Assembly: GCA_043772905.1 (NCBI GenBank)
Contig: JAYVFS010000180.1
Span: 20,725-84,724 of the forward strand
Length of the DNA stretch: 64,000 nt
Origin: JAAFJT01 sp043772905
Lineage (GTDB): Bacteria > Bacteroidota > Bacteroidia > Chitinophagales > Saprospiraceae
Direction of reading: 5' to 3'
A program made the translations under genes and the position numbers. The notes beneath the pieces were generated by a model. It was not told the DNA's origin. It worked only from the letters and a program-made list of their open reading frames with translations, and ran no database searches. Below, one piece after another: positions 32,797 to 42,068 of the stretch. Numbering within the stretch: the stretch's first letter is position 1; each line of letters starts with the position of its first letter.

Positions 32797-34098
32797 TTAT
32801 TTACTCGGTGCTAAATCAGAAATAAAAGCGACAATTTTTTCTGTTGCGCCTTGATTTTTAAGAACATATTGCTTTGCCGCATTTGATGCTGTATCGTAAT
32901 TTTTCTCTATGAGTAAATCAGTCATAACTTGTTGAAATTGCTCTTTATCAGCTACTGAAAATGCGCCACCTGTTTCGATTAAGCTGATGGCTTCTGCAAA
33001 TTTTTTGTATTTCAATCCAAAAATTACGGGCAAATCAAAGGCAATGGGTTCGAGGGTGTTGTGAATGCCTGTACCGAATCCGCCGCCGATGTATGCCACA
33101 CGACCATAACGATAAATTGAGGACAACATACCGACATTGTCAATTATGAGAATTCGGGATTGGGGATTGGGGATTGGGGATTGGTGAATAGGGTTGACAT
33201 TTTGTGATTTTTCTTTGATTTCAGAATAACGTATGGCTTTTTCGGGCAAGAGTTTTTCTAAACGGTCAATATTTTTAGGTGAAATATCGTGAGGCGCGAA
33301 TATGAAACGCCAATCTTTAAATTTAGCATCAGAGAAAAGAGAAATGATGATTTCTTCGTCGGGTTGCCAAGTGCTGCCGCCGATGAAAACAGGCGCATCA
33401 ATTACGAATTTTTCGATGATGGGAAATTGGTTGGCTTCTTTGGCAATAGCCATGACGCGGTCTATGCGTGTATCGCCTGCGCAGGTCACTTGTTTCAAAC
33501 CCTGTTTTTTGAGCAAAAATACTGAGGGGGTGTCTTGAACGAAAATATACTTAAATGTTTTGAGGACACGTATTAATATAGGTGCGTAAGGATTGAGACC
33601 TGAAAACTGTTTTTCTCTGAAAATAGCGGAGACGAGTAGGGTAGGGACTTGACGACGATGCAATTCTGTGAGATAGTGATACCAAAATTCGTATTTGACA
33701 AAAATAGCTAAGTCTGGTTTGACTAAATCTAAAAACTGCTGTGCGTTTTTAGCACTGTCTAAAGGCAAATAAAAAACGTGGTCGGCATATGCGTAGTTTT
33801 TCCGTATCTCGTAGCCTGATGGCGAAAAGAAGGTTAAAACGATTTTATACTGAGGGGTCTCTTTTTTCAATTGTTCGATGATGGGACGACCTTGTTCAAA
33901 TTCGCCGAGGGAGGCGACGTGTATCCAGAGTGTTTTGGGTTTTGGGTTATTGGTTATTGGTTTGAGACTACTTTGCATTTTTTGGAAAATGTCTTTTCTG
34001 CCATTTATCCATAGTTTGGCTTTTTCATTTCCGAACATAGCTGCTATGTGGATGCCGATTTTGTAGAAGAATAATGAAATGTTGTACAGAAATATCAT
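32797..34098 (-). CDS. waaA: 3-deoxy-D-manno-octulosonic acid (Kdo) transferase
   Basis: WaaA/KdtA adds Kdo to lipid A at the inner membrane. The N-terminal hydrophobic anchor is followed by the acceptor-side GT-B lobe: HVASLGEFEQGRPII with the catalytic Glu, TFFSPSGYE, FVKYEFWYHYL. The donor-side lobe has FIGGSTWQPDEE, FAPHD and GGGFGTGIHNTLEP. The 433-residue length is slightly above usual. Two segments derive from heptamer repeats: S-L-K-P-I-T-N-N-P-K-P-K after the anchor, and NPIHQSPIPNPQS in the second lobe, where GGGATTG is repeated four times (33153-33182). Two decamer copies (33520, 33848) are read as D-T-P-S-V and E-T-P-Q-Y. Confidence 0.93.
   Translation of the reverse strand: MIFLYNISLFFYKIGIHIAAMFGNEKAKLWINGRKDIFQKMQSSLKPITNNPKPKTLWIHVASLGEFEQGRPIIEQLKKETPQYKIVLTFFSPSGYEIRKNYAYADHVFYLPLDSAKNAQQFLDLVKPDLAIFVKYEFWYHYLTELHRRQVPTLLVSAIFREKQFSGLNPYAPILIRVLKTFKYIFVQDTPSVFLLKKQGLKQVTCAGDTRIDRVMAIAKEANQFPIIEKFVIDAPVFIGGSTWQPDEEIIISLFSDAKFKDWRFIFAPHDISPKNIDRLEKLLPEKAIRYSEIKEKSQNVNPIHQSPIPNPQSRILIIDNVGMLSSIYRYGRVAYIGGGFGTGIHNTLEPIAFDLPVIFGLKYKKFAEAISLIETGGAFSVADKEQFQQVMTDLLIEKNYDTASNAAKQYVLKNQGATEKIVAFISDLAPSK
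33153..33182. repeat. Four tandem GGGATTG heptamers inside waaA
   Basis: A perfect tetramer of the 7-mer lies in coding sequence and gives the surface-loop-like peptide P-I-P-N-P-Q-S. The same kind of unit (GGGTTTTGGGTTATTGGTTA) lies at 33935-33960. Confidence 0.8.
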
Positions 34099-34150
34099 TT
34101 GAACTAGTGGTTATTTTTCAGTCCAACTCGGGTCTGAAATTTTTTTGTAT

Positions 34151-34906
34151 TTAATATTCAATCGCATCAGCGTTGACGTTTGTGAAAAGGGAAATAGACC
34201 AACCGACACGTACACCATATAATATGTCGAGCCGATTGAGGTCGTCGCGCTGCATGGTATCGAAATTGAAACCGCGCCGATTGCGGGTGAACCCCTCAGT
34301 AAATTCAAATCCTGCAAAAAAATTGAAGGTGCGGTCACGACTGACCATTTGATAGCCAACGAACTGAGTTAAAGCAACGCCTGATGTATATCGGTCGTAA
34401 CCTTTGGCATACGGGACATCGAGATGCGGCACTGAACCTTGTGAGTTGTCTTGAATACGGATGCGATGACTGAGCCAACCGCCACCGAGCGCCAGACGAA
34501 TGCCGCCGAAACGATTGCCGTTGTCATGTAGTTTGAAGATTTTGGCAACAGAAGCACCTGTAAATAGTCCGCGCATACGGAGAACGACATCGGCATACGT
34601 ATTGGTTTCGCCGATGATGTTGCCGTCGGTTGTTCGGATTTTTGCCAAAACGTCTTCATACACCGTTTGACCGAAAAGATATTGTGCATATAAGCTGTAT
34701 GACCAACCTGATGGTATGCGTACATATTCGATGCCACCGCCTACACCAAGGTTGTTACCAAAACGTTTTGCCATATCTCCAGCGGGAACCTGCGCACCAA
34801 AGGAGGCATTGATATTAAAGGTGTTGAAGATTTTGGGTAGATTGCGTTGTTGCGCTATTGAAGGTAAAGAGAACACTAAAACGAAAAAAGGTATTAAGTT
34901 TTTCAT
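34151..34906 (-). CDS. Outer-membrane beta-barrel protein (porin-family-like)
   Basis: The ATG at 34906 gives a signal peptide ending S-I-A-Q-Q. The mature ~230 residues alternate polar and aromatic residues in 8-10 strands (for example GVGGGIEYVRIPSGWSYSLY, GGIRLALGGGWLSHRI, DRTFNFFAGFEF, YGVRVGWSISLF), typical of small Bacteroidota outer-membrane barrels. The family cannot be named more precisely. The decamer copy at 34292 is read as F-T-E-G-F in a loop. It lies upstream of waaA on the same strand with a 52-bp gap, so the two may be cotranscribed with an envelope role. Confidence 0.78.
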   Translation of the reverse strand: MKNLIPFFVLVFSLPSIAQQRNLPKIFNTFNINASFGAQVPAGDMAKRFGNNLGVGGGIEYVRIPSGWSYSLYAQYLFGQTVYEDVLAKIRTTDGNIIGETNTYADVVLRMRGLFTGASVAKIFKLHDNGNRFGGIRLALGGGWLSHRIRIQDNSQGSVPHLDVPYAKGYDRYTSGVALTQFVGYQMVSRDRTFNFFAGFEFTEGFTRNRRGFNFDTMQRDDLNRLDILYGVRVGWSISLFTNVNADAIEY

Positions 34907-35170
34907 ATGTTGATGCCTGTTTTGCTCAATTTTATATTTTTGCAAAAGTAAAGACTCTGGACAGAAAAACGGGAAAATTGTGAAGATGAAGTCATTTGCA
35001 GTAAAAAAACAGCTTACGTAATCGCTTACAGTTCATCGGTTTTTCTCGAAAAATATATTTGCTTTTTTCATTTTTATCCCATTGAAGTACTTGAAATCGT
35101 GATATTATACCCTAAAAAAGGTATTTTACCTATTCTATTTGCTTTTTGTTAAAATATATTTAAAAAGGCA

Positions 35171-35201
35171 TTGCGTTTATTCAATTAGGTTTATATCTTT
35201 G
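35171..35201 (+). promoter_or_regulatory. Strong Bacteroidota promoter match
   Basis: TTG at 35171-35173, a 20-nt spacer and TATCTTTG at 35194-35201 give an exact fit to TTG-N(17-23)-TANNTTTG. An AGGAG sequence follows near 35218. Confidence 0.55.
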
Positions 35202-35956
35202 TCCTATCAAATCCGAAAGGAGAACGATTCTTATAAGTTATTTTTCTATGAAAATATTTAAACTAAAACCGTATAATAGAACGCATGATAAAAACTTGAC
35301 ATTAACAAACAAACAGAATTAACCAAGCGAAGCAGTCCCGTGAACATGGAGCATATCAAATAAAGCTTCTTCCCTTAAACCGACATATATCTTTTCTTTT
35401 CTTTAGGACTCTCTCAATTGGCTTTACAGCAATTCCGTATTTTTCTACATGCCATTCGGCAAATGTTATTGACGATGAATACATCGGCATTGTTTCAATG
35501 TTATGTATTCAAATACTACATGCAACGCCGTGTTGTTAGGCTATCTATGTCTGCACGCAGTTGAGTAGGTCAAAAACTTCATCTCTTTATGTTTCCTGAT
35601 TAGTTGAATTATGGGTTTTACTGCCCCCTCAGTATTAAAGTATGTTTTTTGTTTGAATAGTGTTTTAATGATTCTATAATATTTGATTCTGTAAGATTAT
35701 CTAGAGCCTTACACAATCAATAGCAAAGAGCAATAGGCTTTTCGCTATAGACAAAAAAATAAGCGATTATTCAAATAAACAAAGAGTTAGGTAAGGATAA
35801 AATAACAGATTAAAAGGTCGGCTCACGCTAATCTTATAAAATCAAAAAAAATCCACAAAGCCTAATTCTAAAAAAAAGTTCTTTGTCATCATTACATATA
35901 TGTTATACGCTTTTTAACGATTTAAGTTATGCGGAGGGTTGCCCAAATAACTTAAG

Positions 35957-36037
35957 GGAATGATAAATGATAAATTTACAAACCGTTGATTTTCAACGGC
36001 TTCGCAAATTCATCATTTATAATTCATCATTAATAAA
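35957..36037. repeat. Inverted heptamer array upstream of the giant gene
   Basis: AATGATAAATGATAAATTT is mirrored by AATTCATCATTTATAATTCATCATT, with a central short palindrome (CCGTTGATTTTCAACGG). Confidence 0.7.
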
Positions 36038-36143
36038 AAAACGGATAACAATAACTAAGAATTATAAAGAAAATCTTATACATATTTTACTTACGCGCTT
36101 TTAAACCTTTATTTCTTAATTAATCAATTCAAAATTTTTTCTC

Positions 36144-39100
36144 ATGAAGAAAATGAATTTTTACTCAAACTGTTGTAAGACATTGTTCGCAGTGTTAATG
36201 ATGCTTATGACAATCAATGCGCAAGCGCAATCTTGCGTTGGTGGGTCTCCGACTTCACCAGGTGCAAACATTGGTATTGTCGCTTGTACGGGTGCTGCTA
36301 CAGCTATCCAAATCAACGACGTTTACCTTAACGGACCTGCTGCTACAGGTGTAAATCTTTACTCACTTGGTGGTGCACTAATTACCAATACGGGTGCTGG
36401 TGTTGCTGGCTTCATTGGTAAAGTCATCAAAGCAGAAGTTGTCAATGGTGCAACTGTCCTTTGTTGGGGCTACATCAAACTTGAAGACAAAACAGCTCCT
36501 GAAATTGTTTGTCCTAAAGACGTAACGTTAACTTGTGTAGCGGCAACTTGGGCTAATGGTGTAGGTGGTTCTACATTGACTAACACTTTGGCTTCAATAG
36601 GTGAGTTGAGTGGTCCATTGTCAAATGGTTCTTCATCTGCAAGTGTTAACTTAGTGACAGGTGTTGCTAACTGGGCAAGTGCTGTAGATGCAACAGGTGG
36701 CACTGGTATCACTTTCGGACCTGACAAAGGCATTCCTGCTGTAACTACTCGCGATGGACGTGTTATCGAATGTTCAAAATGGTCACAGTATTATAGCGAT
36801 GCTATTACTGCGGGTACTTCAGTTTGTACAGGCTTTACAATCACACGTACATGGTGGGCAAAAGACGAGTGGGGTAATACTTCAGCTACTTGTAATCAAA
36901 TTATTACAATCCAAGCTCCAGTTGCGCCAATTCTTGGAAACTTAACCGTGAATACAACATGTACTGTCGTAACTGCTGCTGTTCTTCAAGACATTTTGAA
37001 CAATACTGACGCTGTGGCTCTTAATTTCAGAGTTACAGGGTTCAATGCTACTTGTGGTTTCGATTTACAGCCTAACGGTACAATGGTACTTAGAGGCACT
37101 TGCGCTGGCAGATACACTATCATGCGTATGTACAAATTGGTTAACACTTGCCTTGGTACATTTACAAATGAAACTCAAACAATCAATGTAACAGATTTAT
37201 CTACACCAACGGTTTCTGCTAACTATGACAACTATACAAGAGAAGCGGGTGGTACATACTGCTGGTTGATGAACGGTACAATGAGAATGACAAGTCCTAA
37301 GTATAGAACTATCATTAACAATGTAACGACTGCATTTGCTAATAACACAGCAGCAACTGCATCTCTAATCCGTCCTTTGGTAAGCTCTACAATGTGTGGT
37401 GCTGCTAATATCCGTTTACAATTGACAGGTGTTGACAACAGTTGTGTTGCTGGTGCATTGACTTACTCTACTAATGATAGCCGTATCTCAATCTCTGCAA
37501 CTGGTTTGATCACAAACAAGGTAGGTCAACCATTCATGAGAACAGTAGCTGGTGCTAATCCAGTTTTCTCTGTAACAGCGACAACTGCTTGTGGTACTTC
37601 TACAACACATTGGTTCCAAGTTGTTCTTGACGACAACATGACACCTAACACAGTTTGTAAAGTATTTACAACAGCCACAATTGACGAAAATGGTACTGTA
37701 CGTGTACCACTTAGCGCATTCGAAAACGGTAGTTCAGACAACTGCGGTATCGAGCGTCAAATGGTTCGTCGTATGACAAACCCTACGGGTGACCAATGTA
37801 CAAGCCGTGTACAAGTTGCTATCGCAGAGCCTGCTTTTGCAGCTAACGACGATAACTGCTGGAATGATTTTGTAGATTTCACTTGTGCTGACGTTTTAGA
37901 TGGCAACATCGTTGTTGTTCTTCGTTCTGTTGATGCTGCGGGTAACTACAGCGACTGTATGATTAACGTTGAAGTAATTGACAAAACAGGTCCTACTTGT
38001 TCTAATCAACCACAAATCAATCGTCTTTGTACTGATGTTGACTTGAGCAGCTACAAAGCATTGTTCGTTCAACCTGCTGCTTTTGATAATTGTGGTATTA
38101 AATCAGTTACATCTGCTGATAACAGAGAACTTACTCTTAACTGCGGTAGAGGTGATGTTACTCGTACATGGACATTTACAGACTGTGCTGATAAAACAGC
38201 AACTTGTACACAAAGATTAGTTGTAACGACTGTATCTGGCTTTACAGTACCGAAAATTAAAAACGATACACTTTCATGTGCTTTGGGTGCTACTGATATC
38301 ACTGCGATTATGGAAGCTGATAGAAGAACGATTCTTGCTTTTTCAAGATTGAATACTTACGCAAGTCCTCAAGGTGGTACTATTAAAACTTGTAGTGCAC
38401 CAATCGTAGAAACTGAATACTGGAAATACAGCAGCTCAGAATACTGCCAAGTTTATCGTATTCGTTACACGATTATAGACAAGTGTGATCCTTTCTATGA
38501 TTACAGTCCAGCACCATTTGTTTCTGGTAACTGTGGTGTTATGTTCCAAAACATCAATGGTGGTTTAAATTTCTACTATGGCATTGGTAATGCTAATTGT
38601 ACAGAAGTAACAAGTGTTCCTTTTGGTCCAAACAGTACAAAACACATTATTATTTATGAGCGTTTCATTAATATTAATGACGTAACACCGCCTACTTCTA
38701 CAGTTCCAACTACTCCTGATGCTTGTACAACATACAGCACACCGGGTATTGCTGGTGGTACTCAAGTATTGAATCAAGGTTGTACTTTTAATTATTACAC
38801 AACATTGACAGGTGCTGACAATTGTGGCGCTGGAACTGGTGTATCTAACCCTGCTACTGTATCTTTCATGTGGAGAGTTGTTGCGAAAAGCGTTACAGGT
38901 GTAACTGTTGGAGCACAAGTTTCAACAGGTAATGTTGCTACAGTTGACTTGAGAAACTTAGCTTTCGGTACTTATACTGTATGCTACCGTGTAACTGACC
39001 TTTGTGGTAACATGTCTCAAGAATATTGCTACGATATCTCAGGTAGAGATTGTAAAGCGCCAGAGGTTCTTGTTCATAACAAAATCGTCGCTTTAGGTGG

Positions 39101-40628
39101 TATCACTGGAAATGCAACAACGGGTATGGCTATCCTTAAGTACATTGATATCCGTAACCGTATCACTGACAATTGTGCTGGTGACTTGACTAACGATAGT
39201 AAAATCAGATTGGAAAAAGGTGGTGCTACTACTGCTAATGGTCCTGCTGCTTCTGCAACTCAAGAAGTTATGTTCACTTGTGCTGATTTGTCAAATGGTA
39301 CAACACCAAGCACTTATGCTTCACAACGCGACATTACAGTACGTGTTTGGGCTCAAGACAATGCTGGTAACTGGAACTATGCTCTTTCTACAATCACATT
39401 GCAAGACAACGACGGTATCTGTGCAACAGGTACAGTAGCAATCTTCGGTGCGGCTCGTACAGAGAACAATACAGTTGTTAACAACGTAACTGTTTCTTCA
39501 AGTGTAAACGGTACTGCTGTAGGTTCTGCTGATGTATCAAATGGTATATTCAACATCACAATGCCTGCTGCTACTAACGTACAAGTACGTGCGACTAAAA
39601 ACAATAACGAAGATGCTGCACAAGGTGTAACAACTTTTGACATTGCTAAAGTTAGCCAACACGTATTGGATATTGAGAAATTCGTTTCTCCTTATCAAAT
39701 GATTGCTGGTGACGTTGACAAATCTGGTGAAATTGATGCAACTGACATGTTACACATGCGTCGTTTCATCTTGAAAATCACACCAAGCCTTCCTGGTGGT
39801 AACTTCCGTTTCATTGACAAAGGTTACACATTCCGTAACGCTGCCAATCCTTTCGGTGAAGACTTCCCTGAAGTTGTAAACATTGCTTCACTTTCTGCTA
39901 ACACTGCGGCTAACTTCGTAGCTGTTAAATTAGGTGACGTTAATGGTTCTTACAATGCATTGTCTCCACGTAGCTCACGTACATTGTCATTCCTTGCGAA
40001 CGACATGAACGTAGTTGCTGGTAACGAATACACAGTAAACATTTCTGCTGACAAAATGGATGCTGCTGCATTCCAAGGTACATTTAGCTTCAACGGCGCA
40101 ACTGTTAAGTCAGTTAAAGCGGGTAACTTGGCTAACATGACTGATGGTAACTTCGGTATCTTCGCTAACGCTGTAACAACAAGCTGGAACGGTAAAACTC
40201 AAGATGCATCTGATGTATTGGCTATCACTTTTGTAGCTAACAAATCTGGCAAATTGAGCGAAATGTTAACAGTAAACAGTGCATTAACTCAAGCTGTAGC
40301 TAACGATGTTGCAGGTAACGAGATGAATGTTAACTTGAAATTCAACACAGGTAAAGTTGCTGGTGGCGAGTTCGCTCTATACCAAAACCAACCTAACCCA
40401 GTTGCTAACGAGACAACAATCGGTTTCAACTTACCTAAAGACGGTCAAGCACGTTTGACTATCACTGCTGTTGATGGTAAAGTAGTTAAAGTTCTTAACG
40501 GAACTTACAAAGCTGGTTACAATACAGTAACTGTGAACAAGTCTGACTTGAACACAAGTGGTGTATTCTACTATCGCTTAGAAACTGCTGACCACAGCGC
40601 GTCTAAGAAAATGGTTATCATTGAATAA
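36144..40628 (+). CDS. Giant T9SS-exported surface protein with dockerin/cohesin-like modules
   Basis: This is a 1494-residue secreted protein. Residues 1-29 are a signal peptide ending A-Q-A-Q. Most of the chain is repeated beta modules with paired cysteines and the D-K-T-x-P-x-x-x-C step seen in HYR/Ig-like adhesins. Near residue 1188, GDVDKSGEIDATDMLHMRR is a dockerin-type EF-hand calcium loop. A cohesin-like beta domain follows (from NEYTVNISADKMDAAAFQG), and the last ~75 residues are a type A T9SS sorting domain (YQNQPNPVANET to KKMVIIE). Codon choice is biased and uniform (GGT, GCT, ACA, GTA, CGT), suggesting very high expression. It has no decamer copy in 4.5 kb, unlike its neighbours. 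The role is probably sheath, matrix or adhesion (inference). Confidence 0.9.
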   Translation: MKKMNFYSNCCKTLFAVLMMLMTINAQAQSCVGGSPTSPGANIGIVACTGAATAIQINDVYLNGPAATGVNLYSLGGALITNTGAGVAGFIGKVIKAEVVNGATVLCWGYIKLEDKTAPEIVCPKDVTLTCVAATWANGVGGSTLTNTLASIGELSGPLSNGSSSASVNLVTGVANWASAVDATGGTGITFGPDKGIPAVTTRDGRVIECSKWSQYYSDAITAGTSVCTGFTITRTWWAKDEWGNTSATCNQIITIQAPVAPILGNLTVNTTCTVVTAAVLQDILNNTDAVALNFRVTGFNATCGFDLQPNGTMVLRGTCAGRYTIMRMYKLVNTCLGTFTNETQTINVTDLSTPTVSANYDNYTREAGGTYCWLMNGTMRMTSPKYRTIINNVTTAFANNTAATASLIRPLVSSTMCGAANIRLQLTGVDNSCVAGALTYSTNDSRISISATGLITNKVGQPFMRTVAGANPVFSVTATTACGTSTTHWFQVVLDDNMTPNTVCKVFTTATIDENGTVRVPLSAFENGSSDNCGIERQMVRRMTNPTGDQCTSRVQVAIAEPAFAANDDNCWNDFVDFTCADVLDGNIVVVLRSVDAAGNYSDCMINVEVIDKTGPTCSNQPQINRLCTDVDLSSYKALFVQPAAFDNCGIKSVTSADNRELTLNCGRGDVTRTWTFTDCADKTATCTQRLVVTTVSGFTVPKIKNDTLSCALGATDITAIMEADRRTILAFSRLNTYASPQGGTIKTCSAPIVETEYWKYSSSEYCQVYRIRYTIIDKCDPFYDYSPAPFVSGNCGVMFQNINGGLNFYYGIGNANCTEVTSVPFGPNSTKHIIIYERFININDVTPPTSTVPTTPDACTTYSTPGIAGGTQVLNQGCTFNYYTTLTGADNCGAGTGVSNPATVSFMWRVVAKSVTGVTVGAQVSTGNVATVDLRNLAFGTYTVCYRVTDLCGNMSQEYCYDISGRDCKAPEVLVHNKIVALGGITGNATTGMAILKYIDIRNRITDNCAGDLTNDSKIRLEKGGATTANGPAASATQEVMFTCADLSNGTTPSTYASQRDITVRVWAQDNAGNWNYALSTITLQDNDGICATGTVAIFGAARTENNTVVNNVTVSSSVNGTAVGSADVSNGIFNITMPAATNVQVRATKNNNEDAAQGVTTFDIAKVSQHVLDIEKFVSPYQMIAGDVDKSGEIDATDMLHMRRFILKITPSLPGGNFRFIDKGYTFRNAANPFGEDFPEVVNIASLSANTAANFVAVKLGDVNGSYNALSPRSSRTLSFLANDMNVVAGNEYTVNISADKMDAAAFQGTFSFNGATVKSVKAGNLANMTDGNFGIFANAVTTSWNGKTQDASDVLAITFVANKSGKLSEMLTVNSALTQAVANDVAGNEMNVNLKFNTGKVAGGEFALYQNQPNPVANETTIGFNLPKDGQARLTITAVDGKVVKVLNGTYKAGYNTVTVNKSDLNTSGVFYYRLETADHSASKKMVIIE

Positions 40629-40639
40629 TCATTCTGGTA

Positions 40640-40738
40640 ATTAGTTATTGGTCAATTGGTTATTGGTTTTTAGTTTCTAAATAAACTATCAACCAGTAAC
40701 CAATAACCAGTAACCAATCCACCAATAGCCAATCACCA
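40640..40738. repeat. Inverted TTATTGG / CCAATAA heptamer array
   Basis: Units of TTATTGG/CAATTGG on the left are mirrored by AACCAATAACCAGTAACC on the right, forming a long imperfect hairpin right after the giant gene. Confidence 0.75.
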
Positions 40739-40775
40739 TTTTAAAGAAATATGCTTTAAATCGGTTTTTGGGATG

Positions 40776-40809
40776 GCCTCTCGCGACTTTTAGTCCGAGG
40801 GGCTTTTTT
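40776..40809 (+). terminator. Terminator of the giant gene transcript
   Basis: GCCTCTCG pairs with CGAGGGGC, followed by T7. Confidence 0.8.
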
Positions 40810-40817
40810 TATGTATT

Positions 40818-40925
40818 AAATGTAAAATGATAATTAACGAATGTAAAATGTAAAAGTCGGGTGTCGTCCTCATTTTTACATTTTACATTTTACATTTAAT
40901 ATTTTACATTTCACATTTTTAAAAC
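40818..40925. repeat. Inverted AATGTAAAATG array
   Basis: Repeats of AATGTAAA / AATGATAA on the left face TTTTACATTTTACATTT on the right around a GC-richer centre. Confidence 0.75.
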
Positions 40926-40927
40926 AC

Positions 40928-40960
40928 AAAAGCCGACCCCTCAGTAAAAGGTCGGCTTTT
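40928..40960. terminator. Terminator hairpin with the decamer motif in its loop
   Basis: AAAAGCCGACC (40928-40938) pairs with GGTCGGCTTTT (40950-40960); the loop reads CCTCAGTAAAA, part of CCCCTCAGTA. Confidence 0.85.
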
Positions 40961-41013
40961 TCTTCTTTTGAATCAGTTTTCACAAGTAGTAGGTGAACGT
41001 AAATAATCGCTCA

Positions 41014-41045
41014 AACTTTACGAAAGTTTTGAACTTTCGTAAAGT
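41014..41045. repeat. 32-nt palindrome
   Basis: ACTTTACGAAAGTT and AACTTTCGTAAAGT flank a TTTG centre. The layout equals the palindromes at 3668, 14624 and 16040. Confidence 0.75.
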
Positions 41046-41203
41046 GGTTAAATATTGAAAATCAATAACTTACGTGAGGTTTTAAATATGGCAAAATTCC
41101 CGATTATTTAAGTTGGACTACTTATGTAAGGATTTTGTAGGTTTTAGTTGGTCTTTGTCTAAATCTTTAGCATCCTACCAATCAAGTAAATCCTAATTCA
41201 AAA

Positions 41204-41893
41204 CTAAACCTCAAAATTAAACCCCCGCTTCAAATAATCCTGATATTTCTCTTCATCAAACTTATACAATTGAGCAGGACGATGGGCGACCCCCCTCAGT
41301 ATAGCGCCCTCTTTAAGGATATTCATTTTCAGAATCTTAGTCCTAAAATTCCTTTTATTCAGTTCCTTTCCCAAAATCCGTTCATACAGTTTTTGCAATT
41401 GAGTCAATGTAAAATATTGCGGCAACAACTCAAAACCAATAGGCTGGTAGCGTACTTTCCCCCGCAATCGTTGAACCGCCATATCCATAATATCAGCATG
41501 GTCAAAAGCCAGAGCAGGTAAGGCACTAATCGGAAACCAACGCACATCTTGAGCATCAGAATCTGCACCAATTTTATGCTGTGCTAAATTAATCAATGCA
41601 AAATACACCACTGTTACAACGCGACCACGTGGGTCTCGATTGGGCGTTCCGATGGTATAAAGTTGCTCTATAAATACGTCAGAAACACCTGTTTCTTCTT
41701 TCAATTCTCTTAAAGCAGCCTCAACCAAAGGTTCTTCCATATCCACAAAACCACCTGGCAATGCCCAAGTGCCTTTGAAAGGGTCATGTCCCCGTTGAAT
41801 AAGAAGTGCTTTAAGCCGACTGGATTCATCAAGACCCAAAATAACGCAGTCAACAGTCAATCTGGGGCGAGGATATTCGTACGTATATGCCAT
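41204..41893 (-). CDS. NUDIX hydrolase with C-terminal winged-helix (NrtR-like)
   Basis: This 229-residue protein joins an N-terminal NUDIX domain to a C-terminal winged-helix domain, the architecture of NrtR-type repressors that sense ADP-ribose and control NAD or sugar genes. The NUDIX box (GX5EX7REUXEEXGU) spans residues 47-69 and keeps the metal-binding REx2EE core (RELKEETG), so it may still hydrolyse its ligand. The C-terminal part (FTLTQLQKLYERILGKELNK, then RNFRTKILKM) has the helix-turn-helix order. No target operon is obvious next to it. The decamer copy at 41292 is read as A-I-L-R-G-V, inside the wing. Confidence 0.88.
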   Translation of the reverse strand: MAYTYEYPRPRLTVDCVILGLDESSRLKALLIQRGHDPFKGTWALPGGFVDMEEPLVEAALRELKEETGVSDVFIEQLYTIGTPNRDPRGRVVTVVYFALINLAQHKIGADSDAQDVRWFPISALPALAFDHADIMDMAVQRLRGKVRYQPIGFELLPQYFTLTQLQKLYERILGKELNKRNFRTKILKMNILKEGAILRGVAHRPAQLYKFDEEKYQDYLKRGFNFEV

Positions 41894-42068
41894 AATTTGA
41901 TTTGCTTTTAAAAATTCAAATGATTGCTCAAAAATACGCTTAGTTTCTCAATAAAACTAACTCGATACTTTTTTACTCGCCTAAATCACAAATTTTCCTC
42001 CCAAACGTTGTTAGAGCATGCAATTCATCCGGTGAACGAGCGTTTCAGCATAACAATAAAAATAAAAA

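Larger units (their letters stand above)
34907..36143. other. 1.2-kb gene-free region upstream of the giant T9SS protein
   Basis: No convincing gene. It contains a strong promoter match (35171-35201), a possible 24-codon frame starting at ATG 35249, a decamer copy (35625), a hairpin at about 35921-35956 (TTAAGTTAT ... ATAACTTAA) and a heptamer inverted array (35957-36037). If the promoter at 35201 serves the gene at 36144, the leader would exceed 900 nt. Confidence 0.65.
40629..41203. other. Gene-free region rich in hairpins
   Basis: In order it has a TTATTGG/CCAATAA heptamer inverted array (40640-40738), a terminator (40776-40809), an AATGTAAAATG inverted array (40818-40925), a motif-bearing hairpin (40928-40960) and a 32-nt palindrome (41014-41045). 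No gene was seen. Confidence 0.75.
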
